In this document: one piece after another, positions 50,827 to 59,359 of the stretch
How positions within the stretch are numbered: position 1 is the first letter of the stretch
Layout of the letters: each line of letters begins with the position of its first letter
NCBI RefSeq assembly: GCF_001941845.1
Contig: NZ_CP018870.1
Location: 6,610,001 to 6,674,000 of the forward strand
Length of the DNA stretch: 64,000 nucleotides
Direction of reading: 5' to 3'
Source: Streptomyces sp. TN58
GTDB taxonomy: Bacteria; Actinomycetota; Actinomycetes; Streptomycetales; Streptomycetaceae
The notes under the pieces: generated by a model
The model's database searches: none
Seen by the model: only the letters and a program-made list of their open reading frames with translations
What the model was told of the DNA's origin: nothing
Position numbers and translations under genes: made by a program

Positions 50827-52036
50827 CGGCGGGCGCTCCGGTCGGCGCGCCGCCGGGGATTCCCGCGATGTCCTCGACGTGGAAGAGCCGGGCCACGGGG
50901 ACGTCGGTGCTGCTGTGAGCGATGATCGAGAAGGCGATGCACACCGCGATGAGTGTGTACGCCTGTTCGCCCTGGGGGATGCCAGCCTGGAGGACGAGCA
51001 GCCCGTACACGACCGAGGCGAAGCCCTTAGGGCCGAACCAGGCGGCGACCAGCTTCTCCCGGCGCTCCAGCCGCGTACCGAGCAGTGACAGGAGGAGCGA
51101 GGCCGGCCGGATCAGGAAGATCGCCAACAGTACGGCTACGTATCCGCCCACGGACAGGTCGCCGAACAACTGCGGGGTCAGCAGGGCGCCGAAGACCAAC
51201 AGCGCCGCGAACTTCGCCAGTTCTGCCAGCGACTCGCCCAAGGGTTCGAAGGCGGCCTTGGGTTCCGGCGAGACCGTCGCGAGAACCGCGCCGGCGGAGA
51301 AGGCCGCGAGGTAGGGGTTGGCGTGAGTGAGGTGACAGAGCCCGTAGAGGATGATGCCGGTGGCGAGCGGCAGCAGCGGTTGCAGCTTCGGCTCGGCGCC
51401 CAGCAACCGGAGCCGGAGGAGGCCGGCCACGAGCAGCGGCAGGAGGACTCCGAACCCGAGACCGAGGCCCAGCTCCAGGCCGATCATGCCGATGGACGCC
51501 TCGGAGTGGGCGGCCGTCGGTCCGGCCGCGGCGATGAGGACCAGGACGACGGGCAGAGCCAACCCGTCGTTGATCCCGCTTTCGACATTCAGCAGTTGCC
51601 GGAGCTTGGTCGGAACTTCCTTCCGCCCCACGATGGCAGAGGCGAAGACCGGGTCGGTGGGTGCCAGCACGGCGCCCACCAGGAACGAGGTCGTCCAGTC
51701 CATGCCTGCGACGTAATGGGTCACCAGCGCCATGCCGACCATCGCAAGGGGCATGCCCAGGCCGAGCGCACGGGCCGGGTTCTTCCAGTTCTCCCGGAGT
51801 TTGGGGAATGAGACGTGCATGCCGTCGGTGAACAGCACGGCGAACAGCGCCAAGTCGGCCGTGACAGCGACTATTTCACTGTCGGCGGTGATGTGCACCA
51901 GGCCGAGGAACCCGTCACTGACCAGTGCTCCGCCCAACAGGAAGAGAAGCGAAGTGGAAAGTACGGTTCGGGCGGCGAGCCCGGACAGCAGCACCGCCAC
52001 AAGCAGTGCCACGCCGAATACGGCAACAAGAACCAT
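50795..52036 (-). CDS. CPA-type cation:proton antiporter
   Basis: 413 residues from ATG 52036, after AGGGGG. Twelve to thirteen helices. Family landmarks are SLLFLLGGALVSDGFLGLVH, GAVLAPTDPVFASAIVGR (the TDP unwound helix), LNVESGINDGLALPVVLVL (ND ion-binding pair) and WFGPKGFASVVYGLLVLQAG. It exchanges Na+ or K+ for protons. The cytosolic tail is short, and the separate CBS protein may take the regulatory role. The leader element precedes it. Confidence 0.92.
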   Translation of the reverse strand: MVLVAVFGVALLVAVLLSGLAARTVLSTSLLFLLGGALVSDGFLGLVHITADSEIVAVTADLALFAVLFTDGMHVSFPKLRENWKNPARALGLGMPLAMVGMALVTHYVAGMDWTTSFLVGAVLAPTDPVFASAIVGRKEVPTKLRQLLNVESGINDGLALPVVLVLIAAAGPTAAHSEASIGMIGLELGLGLGFGVLLPLLVAGLLRLRLLGAEPKLQPLLPLATGIILYGLCHLTHANPYLAAFSAGAVLATVSPEPKAAFEPLGESLAELAKFAALLVFGALLTPQLFGDLSVGGYVAVLLAIFLIRPASLLLSLLGTRLERREKLVAAWFGPKGFASVVYGLLVLQAGIPQGEQAYTLIAVCIAFSIIAHSSTDVPVARLFHVEDIAGIPGGAPTGAPADGQEAPRVRA

Positions 52037-52115
52037 GGCAGAAGCCCCCTGGTCTTCGAAGAGAGTTGTCCCCTGATCGCCGACCAGACTTCCCGGCACG
52101 CCGTGCGTTACTTTA
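52037..52115 (-). promoter_or_regulatory. Candidate leader RNA, copy 4 (upstream of CPA antiporter)
   Basis: On the minus strand: TATAAAGTAACGCACGGCGT, the core GCCGGGAAGTCTGGTCGGC (52079-52097), GATCAGGGGA, then GACCAG just ahead of GGGGG. GACCAG could pair with CTGGTC inside the core. It lacks the variable stem of copies 1 and 2. Confidence 0.62.
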
Positions 52116-52394
52116 TACGACTCTTACGAGTCCTTGGCGAGATCCTGACGGCAGTCCCGGACCGGAATCGTTGCCGGACTCCGGCAGGCTGACGAATGGA
52201 TGACGCTGCCTATCGTGGGCAGTCTCATCGGAGAGGTGCCTATGAACCGAATCCCTGCCCGCCTCGCCCTCTCCGTGGTGAGGCGTCTCCTGCGTCCCCC
52301 GGCCGGCGCCGAGCCCACCGCGCGCGCTGCGTGAGCGTGAGCGGCCGGCGGCCCGGCCGCATGCCTCCGCGGCTTCGCACCTGGCAGGCGGCCG

Positions 52395-52622
52395 GTGACC
52401 GCGAGGACCCGCACGCGTCTGCGTGCCTGGTTGGGCAGAAATGCCGCCGAATTCCGCGTGGGGGTACTGCTCGTGGCCATGGGCGCCCCTGTGTCCATGT
52501 CGGGAGCCGTGCTGTACGTCCTGCCAGGACCCGGCTTTCCCGTGCTCGTGATCGGGCTGGCCTGCCTGGTCACGGGGCTTGTCATGGTGGGAGCAAACGC
52601 CTCGCGGCGCGGCCGCCGCTGA
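52395..52622 (+). CDS. Small two-helix PGPG membrane protein
   Basis: 75 residues from GTG 52395. A basic N-terminus (RTRTRLRAWLGR) is followed by helix VGVLLVAMGAPVSMSGAVLY, the turn VLPGPGFPVLV and helix IGLACLVTGLVMVGAN, and a basic end. It is almost the same as the C-terminal module of 34414-34884 and close to 10886-11056. Function unknown. Confidence 0.72.
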   Translation: MTARTRTRLRAWLGRNAAEFRVGVLLVAMGAPVSMSGAVLYVLPGPGFPVLVIGLACLVTGLVMVGANASRRGRR

Positions 52623-52641
52623 TCTTGTGTGAGGGGTGGCC

Positions 52642-53148
52642 CTATCCGATCCGGCGCGGTGGCACCTCCTCCAGCCGCACGAACGGGATCTCGGTCCCAG
52701 TGCGGCGGAAGGCTGCATCGGTGCCGTCCACGTCGAAGGCCAGGTATCGGCACAGGGCCAGGGCGGCACGCGGGTGCCGCGCCGCGTACGCCGCCATGAT
52801 CGAGGCCCCGTCATCAGGGGACAGGAAGTACGCGTTGACCGGATGGAACGTCCGGCCGACCTGCATGGTCACCTTTGGGATGTGCCGGAGGTTCCGGTAC
52901 CACTGCGCACGCACACCGAAGCCCGATGCGACCGTCCACGTGCCGCGCCCAGGATCGTGGGCCACGACTTCCAGGCACACCTCACGTGTTTCCCCGGACA
53001 CCAGACCGGTGTGCTGGAGCAAGAGCAGCCGCTTGCCGAAGACGGGGCCCAGCCCGATACGGAAGAGGAGGAGCGGGAGCCGGGCGATGCGTCGCGTCCA
53101 CCCGGTCGGCGGAGCCGGATGCTCCCGGAGCCGGGGCGGCCGTCTCAT
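52642..53148 (-). CDS. Deazaflavin (F420)-dependent nitroreductase-family protein
   Basis: 168 residues from ATG 53148 after GAGGAGG. Split-barrel features are LLLLQHTGLVSGETREVCLE, WTVASGFGVRAQWYRNLRHI and VTMQVGRTFHPVNAYFLS, typical of the Ddn/Rv-type family that reduces quinones or other acceptors with F420H2. It is convergent with the PGPG gene. The substrate is unknown. Confidence 0.87.
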   Translation of the reverse strand: MRRPPRLREHPAPPTGWTRRIARLPLLLFRIGLGPVFGKRLLLLQHTGLVSGETREVCLEVVAHDPGRGTWTVASGFGVRAQWYRNLRHIPKVTMQVGRTFHPVNAYFLSPDDGASIMAAYAARHPRAALALCRYLAFDVDGTDAAFRRTGTEIPFVRLEEVPPRRIG

Positions 53149-53359
53149 CCGGAACCTCCTCGGGTGCGCGGAGAGCGTGGGGCGCCCGCAGCGGGTAGAT
53201 AACACTTCAGCCGGGAAGTGCTTTGGGCACAGAACTTTTGCATAGGCTAAACCTGGCAGGTGGCGGGGGGCTCTTCAACCTTTCACGAGGTGTCGGTCAA
53301 CGATCAACGGCGTTCCCCCTTCTTCATCGCCCAGTTCGTACAAGGCACCGGAGCGCGTC

Positions 53360-54430
53360 ATGGATCCCGAAAAGTCACCCTCGGCAACCGCCGGAAACAC
53401 GCTGCGGGTGCTGCCGTACGCCGTCATGGGGGTCGTTGCCGTGACCGACGTGACGGCGGGTCCCGGCGTCGGCCTCCTTCCCCTGGTCTCGTTGGGGCCC
53501 GCCTTCGCCGGCCTGGCCGGGTCATGGCGCCGCACCGCGGCGGTCGGAGTGCTCGCCCTCGTCCTGTGTCTGGCGCTCGGTCTGTACGACGACCTCTTCG
53601 ACAACCGGCGCGGCTACACGGCGATGGCCGCGGTCGCGGGCGTGACCGTGGCCGGCGTGGCCGCGGCGGTGATGCGCCGACGCAGGGAGGATGAGCTCGC
53701 CAGCGTCCGTTCGATCGCGGAAGTCGCCCAACGCGTCCTGCTGCGGCCCGTGCCCCGGCTGGCCGGACATGTGCGCGCGGCGGTGTCGTACACCTCCGCG
53801 GTCGCGGAAGCGCGGATCGGCGGGGACCTGTACGAGGTGGTGCAGGTGGCCGGCGGCGTGCGGGTGATCATCGGCGATGTGCAGGGCAAGGGTTTGGAGG
53901 CGGTGGAGACGGCCGCGACCGTGCTCGGGGCCTTTCGGGAGGCCGCGTACAACGAGCGGGACCTGTCCGCCGTCGGTGACCGTGTCGCGTGCGCCGTCCG
54001 CCGTACCGTTGAGAAGGAGGGCGATGGTGAGAGGTTCGTCACCGCCTTGCTGGCCGAGATCACGGAAGACCGGGGGACGGTGTTCGTGAACTACGGTCAC
54101 GCCCCGGCCCTGGTGATCCGCCATGACGGGGGAACCTTCTTCGCCGATCCACCGGAGCACGCCCTGCCTCTGGGCCTCACCGGTGACGGCGAACGGCCGA
54201 CGCCCTACCAGGTCGGTTTCGGCCCCGGAGATCAGATCCTGCTCTACACCGATGGAGTCACGGAGGCTCGTGGGCCGAGCGGTGACTTCTACCCGCTGCG
54301 AGAGCGGACAGGACTGCTGGCGGGCAGTGACCCGCAGGAAGCGCTGGACGCCCTGCGCGCGGACGTCGTGTCCCATGCCCGTGGCCCTCTGCACGATGAC
54401 GCCGCCATGCTGCTCCTGCGCTGCCGGTAG
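53360..54430 (+). CDS. Membrane-bound PP2C/SpoIIE-type phosphatase
   Basis: 356 residues. Two to four N-terminal helices (VMGVVAVTDVTAG..., VGVLALVLCLALGLY, AAVAGVTVAGVAAAVM) are followed by a PP2C domain: GGDLYEVVQVAGGVRVIIGD, VQGKGLEA, VFVNYGHAPALVI, ILLYTDGVTEARG and GPLHDDAAMLLLR. The metal-binding aspartates are all present. Such proteins dephosphorylate anti-sigma-factor antagonists in stress sigma-factor pathways. Confidence 0.92.
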   Translation: MDPEKSPSATAGNTLRVLPYAVMGVVAVTDVTAGPGVGLLPLVSLGPAFAGLAGSWRRTAAVGVLALVLCLALGLYDDLFDNRRGYTAMAAVAGVTVAGVAAAVMRRRREDELASVRSIAEVAQRVLLRPVPRLAGHVRAAVSYTSAVAEARIGGDLYEVVQVAGGVRVIIGDVQGKGLEAVETAATVLGAFREAAYNERDLSAVGDRVACAVRRTVEKEGDGERFVTALLAEITEDRGTVFVNYGHAPALVIRHDGGTFFADPPEHALPLGLTGDGERPTPYQVGFGPGDQILLYTDGVTEARGPSGDFYPLRERTGLLAGSDPQEALDALRADVVSHARGPLHDDAAMLLLRCR

Positions 54431-54474
54431 TGGGGCGCCCGTGGGAGTGCGGCCGCGGAGCGGTACAAAGAGGT

Positions 54475-55002
54475 ATGACCGATCACCCGCGGCGCGCTGC
54501 CACCAGTCCTGACAAGCACGATGTCGACGATGTCACCCGCGCTGTACTGACCGCGTCCAGGTTGCTCGTCGCGGTGTCGGCACGGTCGCTGGCGGCCATG
54601 GAGGACAAGGTCACGGTTCCCCAGTTCCGTATGCTCGTCGTCCTCGCCACCCGGGGGGCGACGAAGCTCGTCGTCCTCGCGGACCAGCTCGGTGTGAGCC
54701 CGTCGACGGCCATGCGGATGATCGACCGACTGATCGCCGCCGGCCTGGCCGATCGCCGGCACAACCCCGAAAACCGCCGGGAGACGCTGTTGACCGTCAC
54801 GGACGGCGGGCGGCGGCTCGTCGAGGACGTGACCGCCCGCCGCCGGGCCGAGATCGCGGTGATCGTCGGGCGGATGGAGCCGGCCCAGCGCTCGGCTCTT
54901 GTGACGGCGCTGACCGCGTTCAACGAAGCCGGGGGCGAGCCGCCCGTGACCCATCCGGATGTCCTTCCACACCCTCTCGGCTGGACCGACCCCCCTCGCT
55001 GA
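54475..55002 (+). CDS. MarR-family regulator
   Basis: 175 residues. The winged helix contains VPQFRMLVVLATRGATKLVV, LADQLGVSPSTAMRMIDRLI and DRRHNPENRRETLLTVTDGG, a standard MarR fold. A 30-residue disordered start precedes it. It is 44 bases downstream of the phosphatase on the same strand and probably shares its transcript. A hairpin terminator follows. Confidence 0.88.
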   Translation: MTDHPRRAATSPDKHDVDDVTRAVLTASRLLVAVSARSLAAMEDKVTVPQFRMLVVLATRGATKLVVLADQLGVSPSTAMRMIDRLIAAGLADRRHNPENRRETLLTVTDGGRRLVEDVTARRRAEIAVIVGRMEPAQRSALVTALTAFNEAGGEPPVTHPDVLPHPLGWTDPPR

Positions 55003-55017
55003 CCGGGCGAGCGCCTT

Positions 55018-55036
55018 GCGCGGAGGCCCTCCGCGC
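55018..55036 (+). terminator. Hairpin after the MarR gene
   Basis: Perfect eight-base arms GCGCGGAG and CTCCGCGC with a three-base loop, 16 bases after the stop at 55002. Confidence 0.65.
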
Positions 55037-55044
55037 CTGCGTCC

Positions 55045-55115
55045 TCAGCCGAACCAGGTATGGGTGGACAGCTCGGGGTTCAGTCCGTGGGCGGCCCGCC
55101 CGAGCGCTCGAAGAG
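55045..55115 (-). pseudogene. C-terminal scrap of a GH15 gene
   Basis: The minus-strand frame reads LGRAAHGLNPELSTHTWFG then TGA at 55045. It matches the end of the GH15 protein at 1436-3277 (TTHGLIPDLSTHAWFS). About 23 residues survive. Confidence 0.68.
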
Positions 55116-55278
55116 GGCTGCGGCCGGCCTTCCCGCGGCACTCGCACTCACCGTGGTCAGCGGCGTCACGAAGGTTTGCCGGACGGTACGCCGCCGCAGG
55201 TGACCAGGTCAGCCGCCGACGGGCCAGGCGGAGGGCGGAGCGGCCTGGCCGTGCGCGGCGGCACCGCCCTCCTGCGGG

Positions 55279-56241
55279 TTACTTCTTGGGGAGCCAAGCC
55301 TTCCAGACGAACTCGTTCTCCTTGACCCACTTCTCGGCAGCCTTCTCGGGGGTCATCTTGTCCGCCGCCACGTACTTGGCGACGAGGTTCTGCTGCTCGG
55401 TGGTCCACCGGAAGTTCTTCAGGAACTTCGCCGCGTCGCTGTCCTTCGACGAGAAGTCCGCGTTCATCCATTTCTTGAGCGGCACGTCGGGATAGGCGCA
55501 GGCGACGGAGTCCTTGTCCGCGTCACAGCCCTCCTTGTACTCGGGCAGCTTCACCTCGACCAGGTCCAAGGTCGCGTTCATCCACTGCGGGGTCCACCAG
55601 TAGGTGAGGAAGGGCTTCTTGTTCTTGTACAGCTGCTCCAGCTGCGCCAGGTGCGTCGCTTCGGCCCCGGCCTCGATCGGCTTGTAGTTGAGGCCGAGGT
55701 TCTTGATCAGCGCGTCGTCGTACGAGACGTAGGACGGGTCGCCCTTGATGAACTGGCCCTGGTCGCCGCTCTCCGGGGTCTTGAAGAGGTCGGCGTACTT
55801 GTTCAGGTTCTTGGAGTCGGTGATGTCGGGGTGTTCGTCCGCGACGTACTTCGGCACGAACCAGCCGATGTGGCCCGTGACGCCGAGGTCGCCGGCCGCG
55901 ACCACGCTCTTGTTCCCCTCGACGTAGCGCTTCTCCTCCTGGGGGTGGCCCCAGTCCTCCAGGATGGCGTCGATCTTGCCCTGGCTCATCGCGTCCCAGG
56001 CCGGGGTCTCGTCCATCTGCTTCGTCTTGACCGTGTACCCGAGCTCGTGCTCCAGCAGGTAGGCCGCGACGGCTGTGTTGACCTCGGCGCCCACCCAGGA
56101 CGGGGTGTGCAGGTTGACGACCTTGGCGCTGTCGCCGGTGTCGGCCGCGCCGCACGCGTTGATCGTGAGCAGAGCGAGCACGCCCGCCGCCGCGATGCCC
56201 GTTCGAACGGCTCGGGTGCGTGTACGGGGGTTCATGGTCAT
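55279..56241 (-). CDS. Glycine-betaine/choline-type substrate-binding lipoprotein
   Basis: 320 residues from ATG 56241. A twin-basic start is followed by LALLTINACG, a plausible lipobox with a lipidated cysteine near residue 30. The OpuAC fold follows: AVAAYLLEHELGYTVKTKQM, DAILEDWGHPQEEKRYVEGN and KPFLTYWWTPQWMNATLDLV. Aromatic residues for binding a quaternary amine are present (EDWGHP, WWTPQW). It delivers substrate to the permease encoded next. Confidence 0.9.
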   Translation of the reverse strand: MTMNPRTRTRAVRTGIAAAGVLALLTINACGAADTGDSAKVVNLHTPSWVGAEVNTAVAAYLLEHELGYTVKTKQMDETPAWDAMSQGKIDAILEDWGHPQEEKRYVEGNKSVVAAGDLGVTGHIGWFVPKYVADEHPDITDSKNLNKYADLFKTPESGDQGQFIKGDPSYVSYDDALIKNLGLNYKPIEAGAEATHLAQLEQLYKNKKPFLTYWWTPQWMNATLDLVEVKLPEYKEGCDADKDSVACAYPDVPLKKWMNADFSSKDSDAAKFLKNFRWTTEQQNLVAKYVAADKMTPEKAAEKWVKENEFVWKAWLPKK

Positions 56242-56303
56242 GATGAAGTGCCTTTCGCGGGGGAGGAGATAAGAAGGCGGGAGGTTGGGGAGAGGTCCGT
56301 GTC

Positions 56304-58295
56304 TCACCGGTCGGCGGCAGCGGGCTTTTGCGCCGGCGACGGAGCCGGCTGGGTGAGTTTGTCGAGCATCAGGCCCAGGCAGACGATGCCCGCGCCCGCG
56401 ACCAGGCCGGTTCCGAGTTCGCCCGCAGTCAGGCCCTTGACCACGTCGAAGCCGAGGGCTCCGCCGCCGACCAGGCCGCCGATGACGACGACGGCGAGGA
56501 CGAGTACGACGCCCTGGTTGGCGGCGACGAGGAGGGCGGGGCGTGCCAGCGGCCACTGCACCTGGCGGATCTGCTGCCAGGTGGTGGCCCCCAGCGAGCG
56601 CGACGCCTCCATGGCGGCCGGGTCGACCTGCTTCAGGCCCTGGGTGGTGATGCGCACTACCGCCGGCAACGCGTAGACGGCAGCCGCGGTGATCGCAGCG
56701 ACCCGGCCGGCGTTGAAGAGCTGCACCACCGGAATGAGGTAGATGAACTGGGGCAGGGTCTGCATGGCGTCGAACACCGGGCGCAGCAGACGTTCGGCCC
56801 AGTTCACCCGGGCGGTGAGCACACCGAGAGTGAAGCCCAGAAGCAAGGTGAGCGCGACGGCGACGAGGACCTGGGACAGGGTGTAAAGGGACTTGCTCCA
56901 GATGCCGAGCGTTCCGACGCAGGCCAGTGCCAGGACGGAGGTGAGCGCACCGCGCCAGGTTCCCACCAGCCAGGCGACGGCGCCCGCCAGCATCAGGACC
57001 GACCACCAGGGCAACGCCTGGAGGCCGTCATTGAGCGGGTTGAGCACCCAGGTGGTGAAGGTGCCCGCCCAGACGTCCGTACCGCCGAGGATAGGCACGT
57101 CCTGGTAGAAGGAGCCGACCACCCAGTCAATGAAGGTGTTGAGTGGGGCGGCGAAGTCCACGGTCAGGCCCGCGGGCCAGCTCCACGCCGTGAACTGTCC
57201 CAGCGCCACGCCCACCGCGCTCACCGCGAGGGCGATCCCTGCCGACCGTCGCCCGGGCCCGGCGCCGGTGCGTGCTCCGGCCGCGGCAGTCGTACGGTCC
57301 AGCCACACGGCGATCAGCACGATCGCGAGGCCTGCCGTGAGGCCCTGCCCGAAGTCGCGGGTCTTGAGGGCCTGGTAGATGCTCTCGCCGAGACCACCCG
57401 CGCCGACGACGGAGGCGATGACCACCATCGACAGAGCCATCATGATGGTCTGGTTGAGGCCGAGCAGCAGCTGGGGGCGGGCCAGCGGCAGCCGCGCGGT
57501 GCGCAGCCGCTGCCAGCACGTCGAGCCGAGGGAGCGGGACGCCTCCAGCACCGATGCGTCGGCGCCCCGCAGTCCGAGGGAGGTCATGCGGACCATCGGC
57601 GGCGCCGCGTACACGACCGTCGTGATCAGCGCGGAGGGAGTGCCGATGCCGAAGACCAGGACGAGCGGCAGCAAGTACGCGAACGACGGCAGGACCTGCA
57701 TGGTGTCCAGCACGGGACGCAGGACTCGCTGGGCGGTGTCGGACAGTCCGGCGGCGAGGCCGAGGAGCAGTCCGAGTGCCGTGGCCGCAGCCACGGACAC
57801 CAGCATCAGGGCGAGGGTTTCCGCGGCCTGGTCCCAGAGACCCAGCAGCCCGCAGCCGGCCAGCGCACCGAAGGCCACGCCTGCGTGCCGCAGTCCCTTG
57901 CGGCCCGCACCTGACGCGTACCAGGCGAGCGCAGCGGCGGGAACCAGTACCCCGGCCCAGCCCGCCGAGGCCAGCAGCCCGTGCACCCAGTCCACCGAGT
58001 CGGTGGCCGTGTTCGACAGGTGCAGCAGGAAGTAGAGGAACACCGGATGGGTGTCCCGGTTGTCCACCACCCAGTCGGCGATCGAGTCCAGGGTGGGCAC
58101 GAGGTCGACGCGCAGGGCCTGGGGCCATCCGGCGTCGCCGAACAGTGCGGCGGCCGGCAGGAACAGGGCGAGGGCCAGGAGCACCGTCGGGGCGGAAGGG
58201 GGTGAGGGCCGCCGGACCGGCCGGTGCGGCGGTGCGTCCTGCCGGAGCCGGGGGTGGTCGTCCTCCACCGGCGGGGCGGGTGCCGTGGTGCTCAC
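56304..58295 (-). CDS. Glycine-betaine-type ABC permease, two fused permease domains
   Basis: 663 residues from GTG 58295, overlapping the ATPase stop by four bases. Two copies of a BPD_transp_1 domain are present: the first has [20 protein letters not shown] and [20 protein letters not shown], the second [20 protein letters not shown] and [20 protein letters not shown]. Each holds the EAA-type loop that contacts the ATPase. Most relatives have one domain per chain, so this is a head-to-tail fusion that could form the whole channel alone. Confidence 0.9.
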   Translation of the reverse strand: MSTTAPAPPVEDDHPRLRQDAPPHRPVRRPSPPSAPTVLLALALFLPAAALFGDAGWPQALRVDLVPTLDSIADWVVDNRDTHPVFLYFLLHLSNTATDSVDWVHGLLASAGWAGVLVPAAALAWYASGAGRKGLRHAGVAFGALAGCGLLGLWDQAAETLALMLVSVAAATALGLLLGLAAGLSDTAQRVLRPVLDTMQVLPSFAYLLPLVLVFGIGTPSALITTVVYAAPPMVRMTSLGLRGADASVLEASRSLGSTCWQRLRTARLPLARPQLLLGLNQTIMMALSMVVIASVVGAGGLGESIYQALKTRDFGQGLTAGLAIVLIAVWLDRTTAAAGARTGAGPGRRSAGIALAVSAVGVALGQFTAWSWPAGLTVDFAAPLNTFIDWVVGSFYQDVPILGGTDVWAGTFTTWVLNPLNDGLQALPWWSVLMLAGAVAWLVGTWRGALTSVLALACVGTLGIWSKSLYTLSQVLVAVALTLLLGFTLGVLTARVNWAERLLRPVFDAMQTLPQFIYLIPVVQLFNAGRVAAITAAAVYALPAVVRITTQGLKQVDPAAMEASRSLGATTWQQIRQVQWPLARPALLVAANQGVVLVLAVVVIGGLVGGGALGFDVVKGLTAGELGTGLVAGAGIVCLGLMLDKLTQPAPSPAQKPAAADR

Positions 58296-59359
58296 GCCGT
58301 CACCACGTCCGCGTCGGCGGCCGGCGGTTCGCAACCGGCGACGACCGCGAGGAGCGCCGCGTGGTCGACGACGCCGAGGAGGAGTCCGTCAGCCATGACG
58401 CGGGCCGGTACACCGTCCCGTGCGACGGCCGCGATGCCGTCCGCCACGATGGCGTCCGGAGCGAGCACGGCACCCGTGCCGGCCTCGTCGGCCCGGGCCG
58501 GGCGCATGGCCCGCGCGACGGTGACGACCTGCTCGCGCGGGACGTCGCGGACGAAATCCCGCACGTAGTCGTCGGCGGGCCGGGTCACGATCTCCTCGGG
58601 CGTGCCCAGCTGCACGATGGCACCGTCACGCATGAGCGCGATCCGGTCGCCGAGTCTGAGGGCCTCGGAGAGGTCGTGGGTGATGAAGACCATCGTCCGC
58701 CCCTCTTCCCGGTGCAGGCGGACGACCTCCTCCTGCATGTCGCGCCGGATGAGGGGGTCGAGGGCGCTGAACGGCTCGTCGAACAGCAGTACTTCCGGAT
58801 CAGCCGCGAGGGCGCGGGCCAGCCCGACACGCTGCTGCTGGCCACCGGAGAGCTGGTCCGGGCGGCGGCTCTCCAGGCCGGTGAGGCCCACCTTTTCGAT
58901 GACCTCCAGCGCCCGGGCGCGGCGCCGGTCCTTGGCCATGCCCTGGATCTCCAGTCCGTAGGCGACGTTGTCGACGACGGAACGGTGCGGAAGGAGGCCG
59001 AAGTGCTGGAAGACCATCGAGGCCCGGTGCCTGCGCAGCTCGCGCAGCCGGCCTGCGTCCATGGCCAGGACGTCCTCGCCGTCGATGGCGAGCGAGCCGC
59101 TGGTGGGCTCGATGAGCCGGGTCAGGCAGCGCACCAGGGTGGACTTGCCCGAGCCCGACAGGCCCATCACCACGAAGACCTCGCCCTTGCGGACGTCGAA
59201 CGACACGTCGCGGACGGCGGGTGTGCATCCGGTGCGCGAGCGGATCTCGTGGGTGGAAAGCCCCGTGTACCGGCGATCGCCCGGGATTCGCTCGGCCTTC
59301 GGGCCGAACACCTTCCACAGGCTCCGTACGGAGAAGACGGGTTCGGTGGTGGCGTTCAT
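58292..59359 (-). CDS. Glycine-betaine-type ABC ATPase (ProV/OpuAA-like)
   Basis: 355 residues from ATG 59359. Walker A is [10 protein letters not shown], the signature [19 protein letters not shown], Walker [16 protein letters not shown]. The N-terminal 55 residues include the ProV-type extension ([11 protein letters not shown]). The C-terminal 60 residues form a CBS-like module ([19 protein letters not shown]) that may sense ionic strength. Its ATG overlaps the stop of the choline dehydrogenase gene, giving a coupled operon. Confidence 0.92.
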   Translation of the reverse strand: MNATTEPVFSVRSLWKVFGPKAERIPGDRRYTGLSTHEIRSRTGCTPAVRDVSFDVRKGEVFVVMGLSGSGKSTLVRCLTRLIEPTSGSLAIDGEDVLAMDAGRLRELRRHRASMVFQHFGLLPHRSVVDNVAYGLEIQGMAKDRRRARALEVIEKVGLTGLESRRPDQLSGGQQQRVGLARALAADPEVLLFDEPFSALDPLIRRDMQEEVVRLHREEGRTMVFITHDLSEALRLGDRIALMRDGAIVQLGTPEEIVTRPADDYVRDFVRDVPREQVVTVARAMRPARADEAGTGAVLAPDAIVADGIAAVARDGVPARVMADGLLLGVVDHAALLAVVAGCEPPAADADVVTA

